This document shows, piece after piece, positions 26,473-35,466 of a stretch of DNA of 64,000 nt. Location: positions 682,001 through 746,000 of the forward strand of contig NZ_CP071860.1 in assembly GCF_023716665.1 (NCBI RefSeq), given 5' to 3'. Both the position numbers and the translations under genes were made by a program. Every line of letters begins with the position of its first letter. The stretch's first letter is position 1. The notes below the pieces were generated by a model that had not been told where the DNA came from, did not search any database, and worked only from the letters and a program-made list of their open reading frames with translations. Source of the DNA: Vibrio sp. SCSIO 43135. GTDB taxonomy: Bacteria; Pseudomonadota; Gammaproteobacteria; Enterobacterales; Vibrionaceae.

Positions 26473-27138
26473 TTATAGCACTGACGCATTAACCGATAGC
26501 TCCAAGATTCGTCCTTTCAGCTCATCGGTCATCTCAATTGAATGATTAAACTTGATACCAATCTTATGGCCTGATTTGGTTTTAGTAATGTTGACGATTT
26601 GATATTTAATTTCGTTACTGAAAAACGTGGTGAGGTCATTTTCAATTTCAATAACGCTCGACTTCGTCAGCTCATTTTCCCCTAAAATGAAAAGTGCACA
26701 CCCGGTGAGTGAAATATCTCTTAAATACGCTTGGTACGTCTTGGTTCCCTCGGTAATGGTCGTTTCTAAATCTAAACTGTAGCGCTCGTGTGCTCTTGTT
26801 GGTTTTGAAGCAAAGCGTTGAGGTGGACGAAGGAACATTAAGTTCGCAGGTTTAGTTGTTGAAGTAAGTATGGTCGTTTTGAAGGCAATAATGTGGCCGA
26901 GTTTTGAATTGGAGATGCCACGCACGACAATAGAGACGTTATCTATAGTACGCATAACTAACGACGAGCGTACTTTCATTGGGACATCTAGGATAATGAA
27001 CGAACCGTGCTTGAACCCGATCAAATGGGTGGCAAATGTAAATTGATCATTGGGGCCAAATTCAATCACCACCGAGAGTTTTAGGCCAGGAGTGAGCAAT
27101 GTGTAGAGCTCGTCAATAGACTGATGAGTAGAAGGCAT
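26473..27138 (-). CDS. PilZ-domain c-di-GMP receptor (YcgR-like)
   Basis: 221 residues: N-terminal YcgR-like flagellar-brake domain (about 1-108) and C-terminal PilZ domain (about 112-215). The ligand-binding residues are present: RxxxR at 115-119 (RAHER) and D-x-S-x-x-G at 141-146 (DISLTG). Such proteins bind cyclic-di-GMP and act on motility or on a partner protein. It has no clear membrane segment. It lies between luxQ and the HMG-CoA reductase, facing the opposite way to luxPQ. With an EAL enzyme at 47.1 kb and a cyclase at 61.3 kb it makes a small c-di-GMP set in this window. Confidence 0.9.
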   Translation of the reverse strand: MPSTHQSIDELYTLLTPGLKLSVVIEFGPNDQFTFATHLIGFKHGSFIILDVPMKVRSSLVMRTIDNVSIVVRGISNSKLGHIIAFKTTILTSTTKPANLMFLRPPQRFASKPTRAHERYSLDLETTITEGTKTYQAYLRDISLTGCALFILGENELTKSSVIEIENDLTTFFSNEIKYQIVNITKTKSGHKIGIKFNHSIEMTDELKGRILELSVNASVL

Positions 27139-27293
27139 AGCGTGTGCTGATAGGCATATTTGTCATAATTTTAGATGGTTAAATTACCATTCGCCTACAG
27201 GGACATAAAGATGAAAGTCGGTGAAGTGTGATTCATCGCTAGACTGTTGACTTGAATTGGTTGGAGCTAGCGATGAACAGCAGAGTTAGAAAG

Positions 27294-28556
27294 CTATTTA
27301 CGGGCGAGTTTATGGTGGGCTCTAGAAAAGTGGCCCGCACAAAACGCGCCGACAATCGACAGTTCACCCGCGAGGCAAAGCGCAGCGGCAACTTCAGCTA
27401 ATGCTTGGGATTTGCCATTACCGTGTAAACCAAGAATATCCAAACAGGCTTTTTGGCTTGGGAGCCCAGTACCACCGCCAACTGTACCGACCATAATGTT
27501 TGGTAGTGTTACGCTAGCGTATAAACCACCGGATTTATTGATTTCCATCCGAGTCATACCTACTGCAGACTCAGCAACACAAGCAGCATCTTGGCCACAT
27601 GCAATATAGAGCGCTGCGAGAGCATTGGCATAGTGGGCATTGATACCAATTGTACCACTTAGTGCACCACCAACCGTGGTCATTTGTCCAAATTGAACCA
27701 TCTTCTCAGGCGTTGTATGTAGGTATTTTTCCACCAACTCTTTGGTTAGATGTACTTCGGCAGTGACTTTCTTACCTCGAACGCTACGAAGCGAGTGTGC
27801 GTTTGGCTTTTTGTCGCCAGACAGGTTGCCATCTAGAAATGCATAATCAGGATCTACTGGGGTGTGCTCCATAATGAACTCGAATACTGCATTGGTAGCT
27901 ATTGTCACCATATTCTGTCCGGATGCGTCGCCAGTCAGGTACTCAAAAACGAGGTAGACATGGTTGCCTTCGATATTGACGTTAATATCGGTGAGTTTAC
28001 CGTGTGATGTGGTTGACTCTGCAATTTGTTTGAAGGTGTCGTATTGAGTCACAACCCAAGCGACGAATTGGCCGGCTTCTTTTAAACTATGAAAAGCGAA
28101 TCCGGGTGTACGTGTCACGCCTTCGTTAAGCAGCATGGCACTCGCGCCACCCGCTGCAGTGATGAGCTGAGAGCCTCGATTGTACGACGCCACTAATGCC
28201 GCTTCAGTCGTCGCTAGGGGAATCAGGTAATCTTCATTGGCGAAAAGGCCATTGACTCGAAGAGGGCCTGCCACACCAACAGGTAGCTTGACCGTACCGA
28301 TAAAGTGCTCGATGTTTTTTGCGTACACTTCTTTTTGTTGCTCTGTCGTGGCATCAAGAAGTTGGCTTTTATCGGTTAAGGATTCCAAGACACTCCAGCG
28401 TTTGTCGACGTTCTTATCTGTTAGGTAGGGGCTGGGAGTGAGTCTTAGGGAAGACCTGCCTAGATTCGGGCGTAGGGTTTGTTCTAACTGGTCAGCGCTC
28501 AGTTCACCTCCAAGAAAGGAAACGTAATCGCGTTGGTGCAGGTTTAGTTTTGGCAT
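27294..28556 (-). CDS. HMG-CoA reductase, class I type
   Basis: 420 residues. All four catalytic residues of class I enzymes can be placed: Glu118 (TTEAALVAS), Lys249 in GDKKP, Asp323 in CGQDAA, and His409 in CAGHF. The GTVGGGTGLPSQ dinucleotide motif (about 357-368) is also present. No membrane anchor. It reduces HMG-CoA to mevalonate. Vibrios normally make isoprenoids by the MEP route, so a lone mevalonate enzyme is odd; a related gene is present in V. cholerae (from memory, VCA0723). No other mevalonate genes are in this window. A transfer origin has been suggested for such genes; I cannot test it here. Confidence 0.92.
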   Translation of the reverse strand: MPKLNLHQRDYVSFLGGELSADQLEQTLRPNLGRSSLRLTPSPYLTDKNVDKRWSVLESLTDKSQLLDATTEQQKEVYAKNIEHFIGTVKLPVGVAGPLRVNGLFANEDYLIPLATTEAALVASYNRGSQLITAAGGASAMLLNEGVTRTPGFAFHSLKEAGQFVAWVVTQYDTFKQIAESTTSHGKLTDINVNIEGNHVYLVFEYLTGDASGQNMVTIATNAVFEFIMEHTPVDPDYAFLDGNLSGDKKPNAHSLRSVRGKKVTAEVHLTKELVEKYLHTTPEKMVQFGQMTTVGGALSGTIGINAHYANALAALYIACGQDAACVAESAVGMTRMEINKSGGLYASVTLPNIMVGTVGGGTGLPSQKACLDILGLHGNGKSQALAEVAAALCLAGELSIVGAFCAGHFSRAHHKLARK

Positions 28557-28657
28557 AGTGAACCGATATTGTAACTTTGAGTTGGGATTCTACTGACTGA
28601 GTATAGAAACACAATGCTGGTGGAACGTTTTGCAACGAAATCGTCGCTAGATTTCAT

Positions 28658-28948
28658 CTAAACATGTATATCGAGCAACGAGCCAATCATATCTTGTTCA
28701 CGCTGAAGCATATTAGTGCCTATACGATTGTAGTGTTGAGCATTTCCAAGCTTGATGAGTGGTTCATGAGAGCTAGGTAGAGGAGGAGGAGGGGAGTCGT
28801 CATCGATCTTGTTGAACTCGAGTGATTTGTCATGCAATTCTACCGGGGCAATGGACTGCTGTTGGGCAATTTCAAGAGCGGCTTCTTCTGCCATCTTGTT
28901 TGATTGCTCAATTACTTGATAACCAGATTGGACTCCTGATACTGGCAT
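28658..28948 (-). CDS. Small hypothetical protein (96 residues)
   Basis: ATG 28948 has a strong ribosome site (GGAGGT) upstream, which supports translation. Pattern: MPVSGVQSGYQVIEQSNKMA start, a Gln/Ala-rich helix, then an acidic, Pro-rich middle (IDDDSPPPPLP) and a helical end (LQREQDMIGSLLDIHV). The opening resembles small Vibrio and Shewanella proteins that carry a 'GLQ..iq..' helix, some related to flagellar components, but this is a weak guess. No catalytic motif. Seen as a real gene because of the ribosome site and codon pattern. Confidence 0.55.
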   Translation of the reverse strand: MPVSGVQSGYQVIEQSNKMAEEAALEIAQQQSIAPVELHDKSLEFNKIDDDSPPPPLPSSHEPLIKLGNAQHYNRIGTNMLQREQDMIGSLLDIHV

Positions 28949-29029
28949 AACGTACCTCCGCTAATAAAAGCGTAAGACGCATTTGCAATTTTCGCAAGCT
29001 GTGCTATCAGTGACTGTAGGGCAAAGGCG

Positions 29030-29254
29030 CTAGTCAAATAGGCTTGTTATAAGGTTCAGCTCTTCCTCGGTTAGTACCGTTTCTTTCTCAATATCTAGAG
29101 AAGAACGAATCTCACCTTGCAGAGATCTCAACTGTTGAGGAGTTAGCAGCTTTAACTGTGCTTTCAACTGTTCAAATTGAATCGATGTCATTTGCTTGTT
29201 TCCCAAAATATGCGTAGTCACGCTATCTTGAAAGTAAGAGACAGATCCATTCAT
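29030..29254 (-). CDS. Small hypothetical protein (74 residues)
   Basis: Start chosen at ATG 29254 (GAGGG ribosome site); ATG 29287 and 29191 are alternatives, the last giving a 53-residue form MTSIQFEQLKAQL. The second half is strongly helical and acidic (LTPQQLRSLQGEIRSSLDIEKETVLTEEELNLITSLF) and looks like a short helix-hairpin-helix regulatory module. I know no family. It precedes the 96-residue gene by about 80 bases in the same direction. Confidence 0.45.
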   Translation of the reverse strand: MNGSVSYFQDSVTTHILGNKQMTSIQFEQLKAQLKLLTPQQLRSLQGEIRSSLDIEKETVLTEEELNLITSLFD

Positions 29255-29378
29255 CTCGTTACCCTCGTAAGAATAAACTGAGATCATTGTATTTGCTGTA
29301 GTGCAATATTTGTCCGAGTTTTGTCAATCCATGTAAGACAAACGTAAACCAAAGGCAAGATATTACCATTTTAGGCAG

Positions 29379-31535
29379 CTAGTTGCTTACTCGTACTGCA
29401 AACTTGCTGGCTAAAGAATGCAGCTCGGGAAGCATTCGGTATATTAGGTGAAGCTGCTGCAATACCATTCTCGCCGAAGTGTCATCATCATCACGCCATT
29501 CTGATAGGCGTTGCTCCAATGCAGGATCAGAAAAATCAGATGTGTCGCAGTCACCGCAATGATCATGGAGTTGAGTATGGAGCACCTCCAGATGTTTGTG
29601 GATCACACGGTGAGTATCCAGAACGAGTTGATGGGTCGATTCGTCTTCTATGCGCGTACGGTGGGCTCCCAGTGCTGAGATATAACTCAACAGTGCGTGA
29701 TTTAGAGTGAGGAAACGGAAGCTTTCATCTACTGCGGTTCGGTAGCGCCCAGGCTCTGCTAGCATACTACTAATTGCCGCTGTTAGGTTGGCATCATTGT
29801 TGTGAGCATGTCTACGAGAAATACGGTAGGTCAGGCTATCTTTCTTGCCAATGCGGTACTGCCCAATAATCTGGCCTAAGTATGTTTTATTAGCGTCGAT
29901 GGCTTCTGCCATAACCTTATGAAGTCGTTTAGACTGCCAATCTGGCATGATGAAAACGACCGCCGCAACCGCTAGAGCGCAGCCTACTAGTGTATCGGCC
30001 AAACGTGGTAAGACAACGGCGTAACCTTCACCGAGTTGGTTAAAACAGAATAGAACCAACAAAGTAATGAACGCAGTCGCAAAGCCATAGTTATTGATAC
30101 GGAAGGCAAAGAACATGACTCCAGAGAACACGATTAAGAACAGTTGGCTTTCTTGAGATGGAAAAAAGGTCAGTAGAGGTACACCGATAAGCAGACCCGC
30201 TATGGTGCCCAAAACACGAGCCGTAAGCTTCTGTCTTGTCGCGCTATAGTTAGGTTGGCAGACAAATAAGGTGGTCAGTAGAATCCAGTATCCCCTTTCA
30301 ATATCAAATCCTTGTATGATTCCGTAACCGGCCGTGAGCGCAATCGACATTCTAACGGCGTGCCTAAAGAGCATAGAGTCTTTGCTGAAGTTAGCTCTAA
30401 TCCGCTGCCACATTGCTTTTAGGGTATGCGCATCAGTGTCATCGAGTACGTCTTCTTCAAGTCTGTGTACGTCTGGGTTGTTCACATTGTTGAGGAGTTT
30501 TTCTACCGTCGCTAAATTGTTAAACAGATAATCAAGCTGAGCCAGAGAACCTCGTATTTCACTGGAACGGTGATGCTGCAAATGCTCTAGAGAAAGTTGC
30601 AGCTCGTCCAAAGCCATGATTGAGTCTTCAGTATGCTGATACTCTTTTCCGAGGCGAATGGAATAAGCAATCTCTCGACATGCCTTGGCTTGTGTCTCGA
30701 GTAGATACTTGAACCTAAACATCACATCTGAACGTTGGAAGTTTTGAGCGAGCTCTTGATAGCGATAGTGGCTTGAACTGACACGCTCGTGGATATCCTG
30801 CGCAAGAAAGTAAATATTCAAGAAACGGTCACTGGCACCGTCGATGTGCCCACGCTTTGAGCGAGTGAGTAGCGTCGCTTTACATAGGTTCAGGGCTGTT
30901 ACGGTCGCGGCATTTAATTTGGCTTCAGCAATTCGGTGAGGTTGAGGTACAAGGTCTGAAACAGGGTGGAACAGATTGCTTTTCGATTCGAGGTAATTGG
31001 CTAGCTGCAAAAATACATTCGCTAAGCTCTGCTGAACGGGCTGCATAGGCCAAAACATATGCCAAATCATGGACATGAAGTAGTACCAGCTTGCCCCTGT
31101 GAGCAGCATCAAGGGCTGGAACCATAAATTGGTGCTTTCGTGTGCACCGAGCATGGCATAAATCGCGATTAGCAAAGAGCCAAATGCAATGCTTGCGTAG
31201 CGTGGGCCAATAGCACCGAGCATGATGAAACCAAAAGTAGAGGCAAATAAGCCTAAAGCAAACAATATTGGTGTGCTAAATAAAAACTCGATCGAAAAAG
31301 AGGCGATGCCAAAACAGATTAAAGTGATTATGAGAGATTTTAATCGCCCAGTAAAACTATCGTCACTCTCGGCAAGTGCTGCGGCGATGACGCCAAGAAT
31401 CAATGGAATAATGAGAGTATTGAGTTGGTAGTACCAAGCCGGAACCACAACCCCCAGAAGAGTGATTACAATCAGGATGCTATAGTTTATCGTTTTGTTT
31501 GCCCAGTATAGGCGTAACTGATTCGAAAGTGGCAC
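29379..31535 (-). CDS. yccS: YccS-type FUSC family transporter
   Basis: 718 residues, the usual length of E. coli YccS (717). It begins at a GTG (31535). Two hydrophobic blocks of about five helices (about 15-165 and 390-530) flank a helical cytoplasmic domain, and the C-terminal about 190 residues are soluble. FUSC proteins are thought to export aromatic or other acids, and YccS itself has no proven substrate. It is divergent from helD with about 190 bases between, and probably monocistronic. Family placement is by overall similarity and length. Confidence 0.85.
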   Translation of the reverse strand: MPLSNQLRLYWANKTINYSILIVITLLGVVVPAWYYQLNTLIIPLILGVIAAALAESDDSFTGRLKSLIITLICFGIASFSIEFLFSTPILFALGLFASTFGFIMLGAIGPRYASIAFGSLLIAIYAMLGAHESTNLWFQPLMLLTGASWYYFMSMIWHMFWPMQPVQQSLANVFLQLANYLESKSNLFHPVSDLVPQPHRIAEAKLNAATVTALNLCKATLLTRSKRGHIDGASDRFLNIYFLAQDIHERVSSSHYRYQELAQNFQRSDVMFRFKYLLETQAKACREIAYSIRLGKEYQHTEDSIMALDELQLSLEHLQHHRSSEIRGSLAQLDYLFNNLATVEKLLNNVNNPDVHRLEEDVLDDTDAHTLKAMWQRIRANFSKDSMLFRHAVRMSIALTAGYGIIQGFDIERGYWILLTTLFVCQPNYSATRQKLTARVLGTIAGLLIGVPLLTFFPSQESQLFLIVFSGVMFFAFRINNYGFATAFITLLVLFCFNQLGEGYAVVLPRLADTLVGCALAVAAVVFIMPDWQSKRLHKVMAEAIDANKTYLGQIIGQYRIGKKDSLTYRISRRHAHNNDANLTAAISSMLAEPGRYRTAVDESFRFLTLNHALLSYISALGAHRTRIEDESTHQLVLDTHRVIHKHLEVLHTQLHDHCGDCDTSDFSDPALEQRLSEWRDDDDTSARMVLQQLHLIYRMLPELHSLASKFAVRVSN

Positions 31536-31728
31536 GCGGATTCAACTCATAACAAAAAAATGAGTGTAGCAGACTTTGCTTCTAACTTTCTGACACAGAT
31601 ACAGAAAAGGTGCTGAATGCTTACTAATTGGTCACTCACTTTCTTGACAAAAACTTATCATAATGAGAAACCATTCATATATACTGCTATCCAGCTACCC
31701 ACATAGAAAAACAACAGGCTAAATTCCA

Positions 31729-33798
31729 ATGCAGCTGAGTGCTAATAAGACTGCACAGTATCTTATTCAAAACGAGTATCACCAAGTTAACCTTGAACCG
31801 GCTCTTCTTATTCTCTCATCAGGTATAAGTGAAGAGCATATTCCTTTCCATGTCTGGAACGGGCATGTCACGCTTAAACGTGGGCTATTTTGGGGGAGTA
31901 TTCAGTTCTTCGCACATGAAGAGGAGGGGGTTCAAAAGTCTTGGATGGTTCAAGGCCTGCCATGGGAACGCTGCAGAGAATTTGCGCGAATTGCTGTCGC
32001 GAGTTATCAAAAGTGGCACAACCATCAGTGTGAACAGCTTCATCAGTATTTGCCTAACTGGGAGCAAGAGCTCGATCGCCTCATTAAATTACCGACTTTT
32101 TTGTCGCATTCTCAGATCAATAACTGGTACAGCTCTATTTCAAATGACTTTGAAACCATGGGGATGAGCCTACTTGAAGCAAGCCAACGGATGCCGGCTC
32201 GAATTCAAGCTCTTGAACCTTGGCTTATTGAAAGCGATAAGGTTTTAGCTGAACGCAATAAAGCTTGGATCGCCAATGAGCTTGGAAATTGGGAAGTGTT
32301 ATTCAACCAAGTAGAGTCATCGCCACTGAATGCGTCTCAGCAGCACGCGGTACTTCTTAATGATGACAATAACCTAATCCTCGCTGGGGCTGGCTCTGGC
32401 AAAACTAGCGTGCTTACAGCCCGTGTTGCTTATTTGCTTCAGAGCCACCTTGCGCAAGCAGAAGACATTCTGATGTTGGCATTTGGCCGAGAGGCCGCTG
32501 GAGAAATGTCTCAACGCTTGAACGATAAAGTCGGTCTGGCGGCAGAGAGTATTCAGGTGAACACCTTTCACCAGCTTGGCCTAAAGATACTTAATGATGT
32601 AGAAAAGGAGCCTGTCACCATTTCGCCAGTGGCGTTGGACGATAAGTTAAGACAAGCTTGGTGTATTGATTGGCTTAAGAAGCACTGGATGACGCCAACA
32701 AGTTTTAAGCGTTGGCAGAAGCATTTATCGCAATGGCCTATTGCGTATTTGGCCGGTGATGATGAGCTTGGAAGTCACGTAGAAAACCCTAAGCTGATCG
32801 CTTGGTTGGAAAAGCAGATGATGCAGTTGGCGGCGGTTGGCTTAAACAAAAAACAACTGCAAGAGCGCTTAGTGTCCCACCCTGAATATACGCGTTTGAA
32901 TAGTGAACTCGCATTAGTATGGCCATGTTATCAAGCTTGGCAGCAGATGCTTAAAGAAGAAAAACACATTGATTTCAATATAATGATCAATCGTGCGACC
33001 CAACACGTGAAGAAAGGTAAGTTTAAATCGCGTTGGCGATACATCATGATTGACGAATATCAGGATATTTCACCGGATCGTTTGGCACTAGTGGAAGCGC
33101 TATGTGAGCAAAACCGAGAAACGGATCCTTGCGTATTATTTGCGGTAGGGGATGATTGGCAGTCTATTTATCAATTTGCCGGTTCGGATGTCGACCTTAC
33201 CACTGGTTTTGAGCAGCGTTTTCCACACTCTACGGTGCATTACTTGGATACGACATACCGATTTAATGACAAAATTGGTGAAGTGGCGAATCGTTTCATT
33301 CAAGAAAACCCTGCACAGCTAGAAAAGCAGCTAAACAGCTACAAACAAAAGAAGCAGAAGTCTGTATCTCTAGCTCCTACAAGCCGTATTGAAAAAATCC
33401 TCGATCAGCTCAATCGCAGTGCGAAGTCATCGAAATCCGTATTGCTATTAGGCCGCAATCATTATCACTGCCCGGAGTTATTGGGTGAGTGGCAAAAGAG
33501 CTTCTCGATGTTGTCGCTCGAGTTTATGACCTGTCATGCGAGCAAAGGTAAAGAAGCTGACTTTGTTATTATTCTTTCCGTTGATGAAGGGCAGTTCCCT
33601 TCAAGGGTGAAAACATTGCATCTAGATGGAGCATTGACTAAGTCGGATGATGACTACCCTTATGCTGAAGAAAGACGCCTATTCTACGTGGCGATGACTC
33701 GTGCCAAGGAGAAGGTGTGGATCCTACATAACGGTAGTGGTTCTAGCTTTGTGAAAGAGCTTGCCGATAATGATTATCCGGTCGCTAAGCTCAAATAA
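31729..33798 (+). CDS. helD: DNA helicase IV (HelD)
   Basis: 689 residues, close to E. coli HelD (684). N-terminal about 200 residues precede a UvrD-type helicase: Walker A AGAGSGKTSVL (about 217-227), IDEYQDIS (motif II, about 442-449), VGDDWQSIYQFAG (motif III) and VAMTRAKEKVW (motif VI near 651-661). A 3'-5' DNA helicase involved in recombination and repair. Divergent from yccS, and ended by a strong terminator. Synteny with mgsA next to it agrees with the E. coli helD-mgsA neighbourhood. Confidence 0.92.
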   Translation: MQLSANKTAQYLIQNEYHQVNLEPALLILSSGISEEHIPFHVWNGHVTLKRGLFWGSIQFFAHEEEGVQKSWMVQGLPWERCREFARIAVASYQKWHNHQCEQLHQYLPNWEQELDRLIKLPTFLSHSQINNWYSSISNDFETMGMSLLEASQRMPARIQALEPWLIESDKVLAERNKAWIANELGNWEVLFNQVESSPLNASQQHAVLLNDDNNLILAGAGSGKTSVLTARVAYLLQSHLAQAEDILMLAFGREAAGEMSQRLNDKVGLAAESIQVNTFHQLGLKILNDVEKEPVTISPVALDDKLRQAWCIDWLKKHWMTPTSFKRWQKHLSQWPIAYLAGDDELGSHVENPKLIAWLEKQMMQLAAVGLNKKQLQERLVSHPEYTRLNSELALVWPCYQAWQQMLKEEKHIDFNIMINRATQHVKKGKFKSRWRYIMIDEYQDISPDRLALVEALCEQNRETDPCVLFAVGDDWQSIYQFAGSDVDLTTGFEQRFPHSTVHYLDTTYRFNDKIGEVANRFIQENPAQLEKQLNSYKQKKQKSVSLAPTSRIEKILDQLNRSAKSSKSVLLLGRNHYHCPELLGEWQKSFSMLSLEFMTCHASKGKEADFVIILSVDEGQFPSRVKTLHLDGALTKSDDDYPYAEERRLFYVAMTRAKEKVWILHNGSGSSFVKELADNDYPVAKLK

Positions 33799-33811
33799 CT
33801 TGCATCAAAAG

Positions 33812-33841
33812 AAAACACCCCGCTTTTGCGGGGTGTTTTGC
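33812..33841. terminator. Bidirectional terminator between helD and mgsA
   Basis: AAACACCCCGC / GCGGGGTGTTT stem with TTTT loop, with A run before (mgsA side) and T run after (helD side). Strong in both directions. Confidence 0.85.
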
Positions 33842-33864
33842 TTTTCAACCTAGCGACTCGATAC

Positions 33865-34320
33865 TTATGTACGCTCAGCGAGGTAAGCTTCGTAATCAGG
33901 GATTTCGATATCCACCTCTTGTTCAACCAGCGGGGACTCAAACAAAAACTTCGCTGTAGCACGGTTAGTTGCGACAGGGATGTTCCATACACTGGCGATA
34001 CGAAGCAAGGCTTTAACATCAGGGTCGTGCGGCACAGCATTAAGCGGGTCCCAAAAGAAGATCATCATATCAATCTTGCCTTCAGAGATCAGTGCGCCTA
34101 ATTGCTGATCACCGCCCATTGGGCCACTGATCATGCTCTTGATTGCTAAGCCTGTCTCTTTACTAAGCATATTACCCGTCGTTCCGGTAGCGTATAAAAA
34201 GTGACTCTGTAACTTCTCTTTATTCTCTTTCACCCAGCGTAGCAGTTCAGGCTTACAATTATCGTGAGCGACCAAAGCCACATGTTTATGTGCTGGCATG
34301 GTGCGTGTTGTTTTTTGCAT
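33865..34320 (-). CDS. mgsA: Methylglyoxal synthase
   Basis: 151 residues from ATG 34320 (ribosome site AGGAAC; the upstream in-frame start at 34383 would add 21 unneeded residues). Aligns over its length with E. coli MgsA: VALVAHDNCK, ATGTTGNMLSK, SGPMGGDQQLGALISEGKID and FFWDPLNAVPHDPDVKALLR, including the catalytic Asp and phosphate-binding residues. It converts dihydroxyacetone phosphate to methylglyoxal, a by-pass of lower glycolysis. Lies next to the torT gene in the same direction (about 60 bases) and may share its transcript. Confidence 0.92.
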   Translation of the reverse strand: MQKTTRTMPAHKHVALVAHDNCKPELLRWVKENKEKLQSHFLYATGTTGNMLSKETGLAIKSMISGPMGGDQQLGALISEGKIDMMIFFWDPLNAVPHDPDVKALLRIASVWNIPVATNRATAKFLFESPLVEQEVDIEIPDYEAYLAERT

Positions 34321-34382
34321 GTACGTTCCTAATGTTTCAATCAATTTTAATTCTTTGTTTATCAATAACGAAAAATGCGGCA

Positions 34383-35372
34383 CTAATCAATCAGGTTAAC
34401 CTCAAAAGTTGGCCTGTACTCGGAAGGAGAGAGGGAATCTGCAATGACACTCGGTTTTAATTTATTCGAAGTAAGGGGTTCAATGATTGGTGCTTGTGCG
34501 AACTCATAGGGTTGGTTGTTCAAGTATTGGTATGCTTGACGAACTGAAAGGCGCCCTTGTTTGACCATTTTATCCGTTGGAGCAAACTCGACTCGTTTAC
34601 GCAGCAGGCCGCGGTATACACCGTGACTGAGGTAAGTCGATATCAATGAGATTTGCTGAGATTTTCCAGCAGTGCGAAGTTCGCTAATCGCTGCTTCGAT
34701 AGCAACTGCACTGCCAACAATATACTTCACTTCGTGACCATCAATGACCTTTTGAACTAGGTTACGCTGCAATTCTTTATCGTTGTCCGCCCAAAAGGTT
34801 TCAACGACATTAATGTCACTGCCTTTTATCGCTCGATGAAAACCTTGAATAACCGGTTTGGTCCCCCCCCGAGATACGGGGCCAGGCAACAAAGCAATGT
34901 TGGTTATCCCTGAGCCTTTAGGGTGCTTTTCTGCCATGTATTGGCCAACTAGGTAGCCCATCCAGTACCAATCAACACCCACTTCACCTTTGAGTGAAGC
35001 CTGGTTAGCTTTCCCCACTTCTAGATGGTTCACACTTGCAAAAAGCGGGGTGTTACCAATCAGTTCAGGAAGATCATTTTGATAGATATTCGGAGCGACG
35101 GTACCCAATACTATGGCATCTGCTCCCCACTGAGTGCAGCGCTTCAGCTGTTCCCGTTGCTTGTCGTGGTTAGGGTAGCCGCCGGACTCGAATACTTGGA
35201 GCTGCATACCAAGCTTACGAGCTTCATCGACCATGCCGTAGTTCACTGACAACCAATATGAGTCTTTTAAATGAGGGTAGATAGCACACAGCTTGTTATC
35301 GGCTGCATGTGCAACGCCGGTTAACCCAGTTATTAAGCCAAGTAGTGTTATACGTTTGAACTTAGAAAGCAT
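34383..35372 (-). CDS. torT: TorT-like periplasmic TMAO-binding protein
   Basis: 329 residues from ATG 35372 (MLSKFKRITLLG..., clean signal peptide ending VAHA); an earlier ATG (35387) adds five residues. It is a type 1 periplasmic-binding fold: KLCAIYPHLKDSYWLSVNYGMV, ADAIVLGTVAPN, GPVSRGGTKPV, IVGSAVAIEAAI, LISTYLSHGVYRGL. It is divergent from the TorS gene (about 95 bases). TorT binds TMAO and lets TorS sense it. An 8-base G run lies in codons 168-170 (Ser-Arg-Gly-Gly), a possible slippage site. No torR or torCAD is nearby. Confidence 0.85.
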   Translation of the reverse strand: MLSKFKRITLLGLITGLTGVAHAADNKLCAIYPHLKDSYWLSVNYGMVDEARKLGMQLQVFESGGYPNHDKQREQLKRCTQWGADAIVLGTVAPNIYQNDLPELIGNTPLFASVNHLEVGKANQASLKGEVGVDWYWMGYLVGQYMAEKHPKGSGITNIALLPGPVSRGGTKPVIQGFHRAIKGSDINVVETFWADNDKELQRNLVQKVIDGHEVKYIVGSAVAIEAAISELRTAGKSQQISLISTYLSHGVYRGLLRKRVEFAPTDKMVKQGRLSVRQAYQYLNNQPYEFAQAPIIEPLTSNKLKPSVIADSLSPSEYRPTFEVNLID

Positions 35373-35466
35373 ATTAGATGTGCCCATGGGTAATTCAGTG
35401 GCATATTGACGGTAAACACTGCAGAATATATCGGATTCTGTTTCAGTAAAGAAGTGAAGTTTTCAT

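Noticed and set aside
31640..31690. Fur box near the helD start
   Set aside because: Too many mismatches to the 19-bp Fur consensus.
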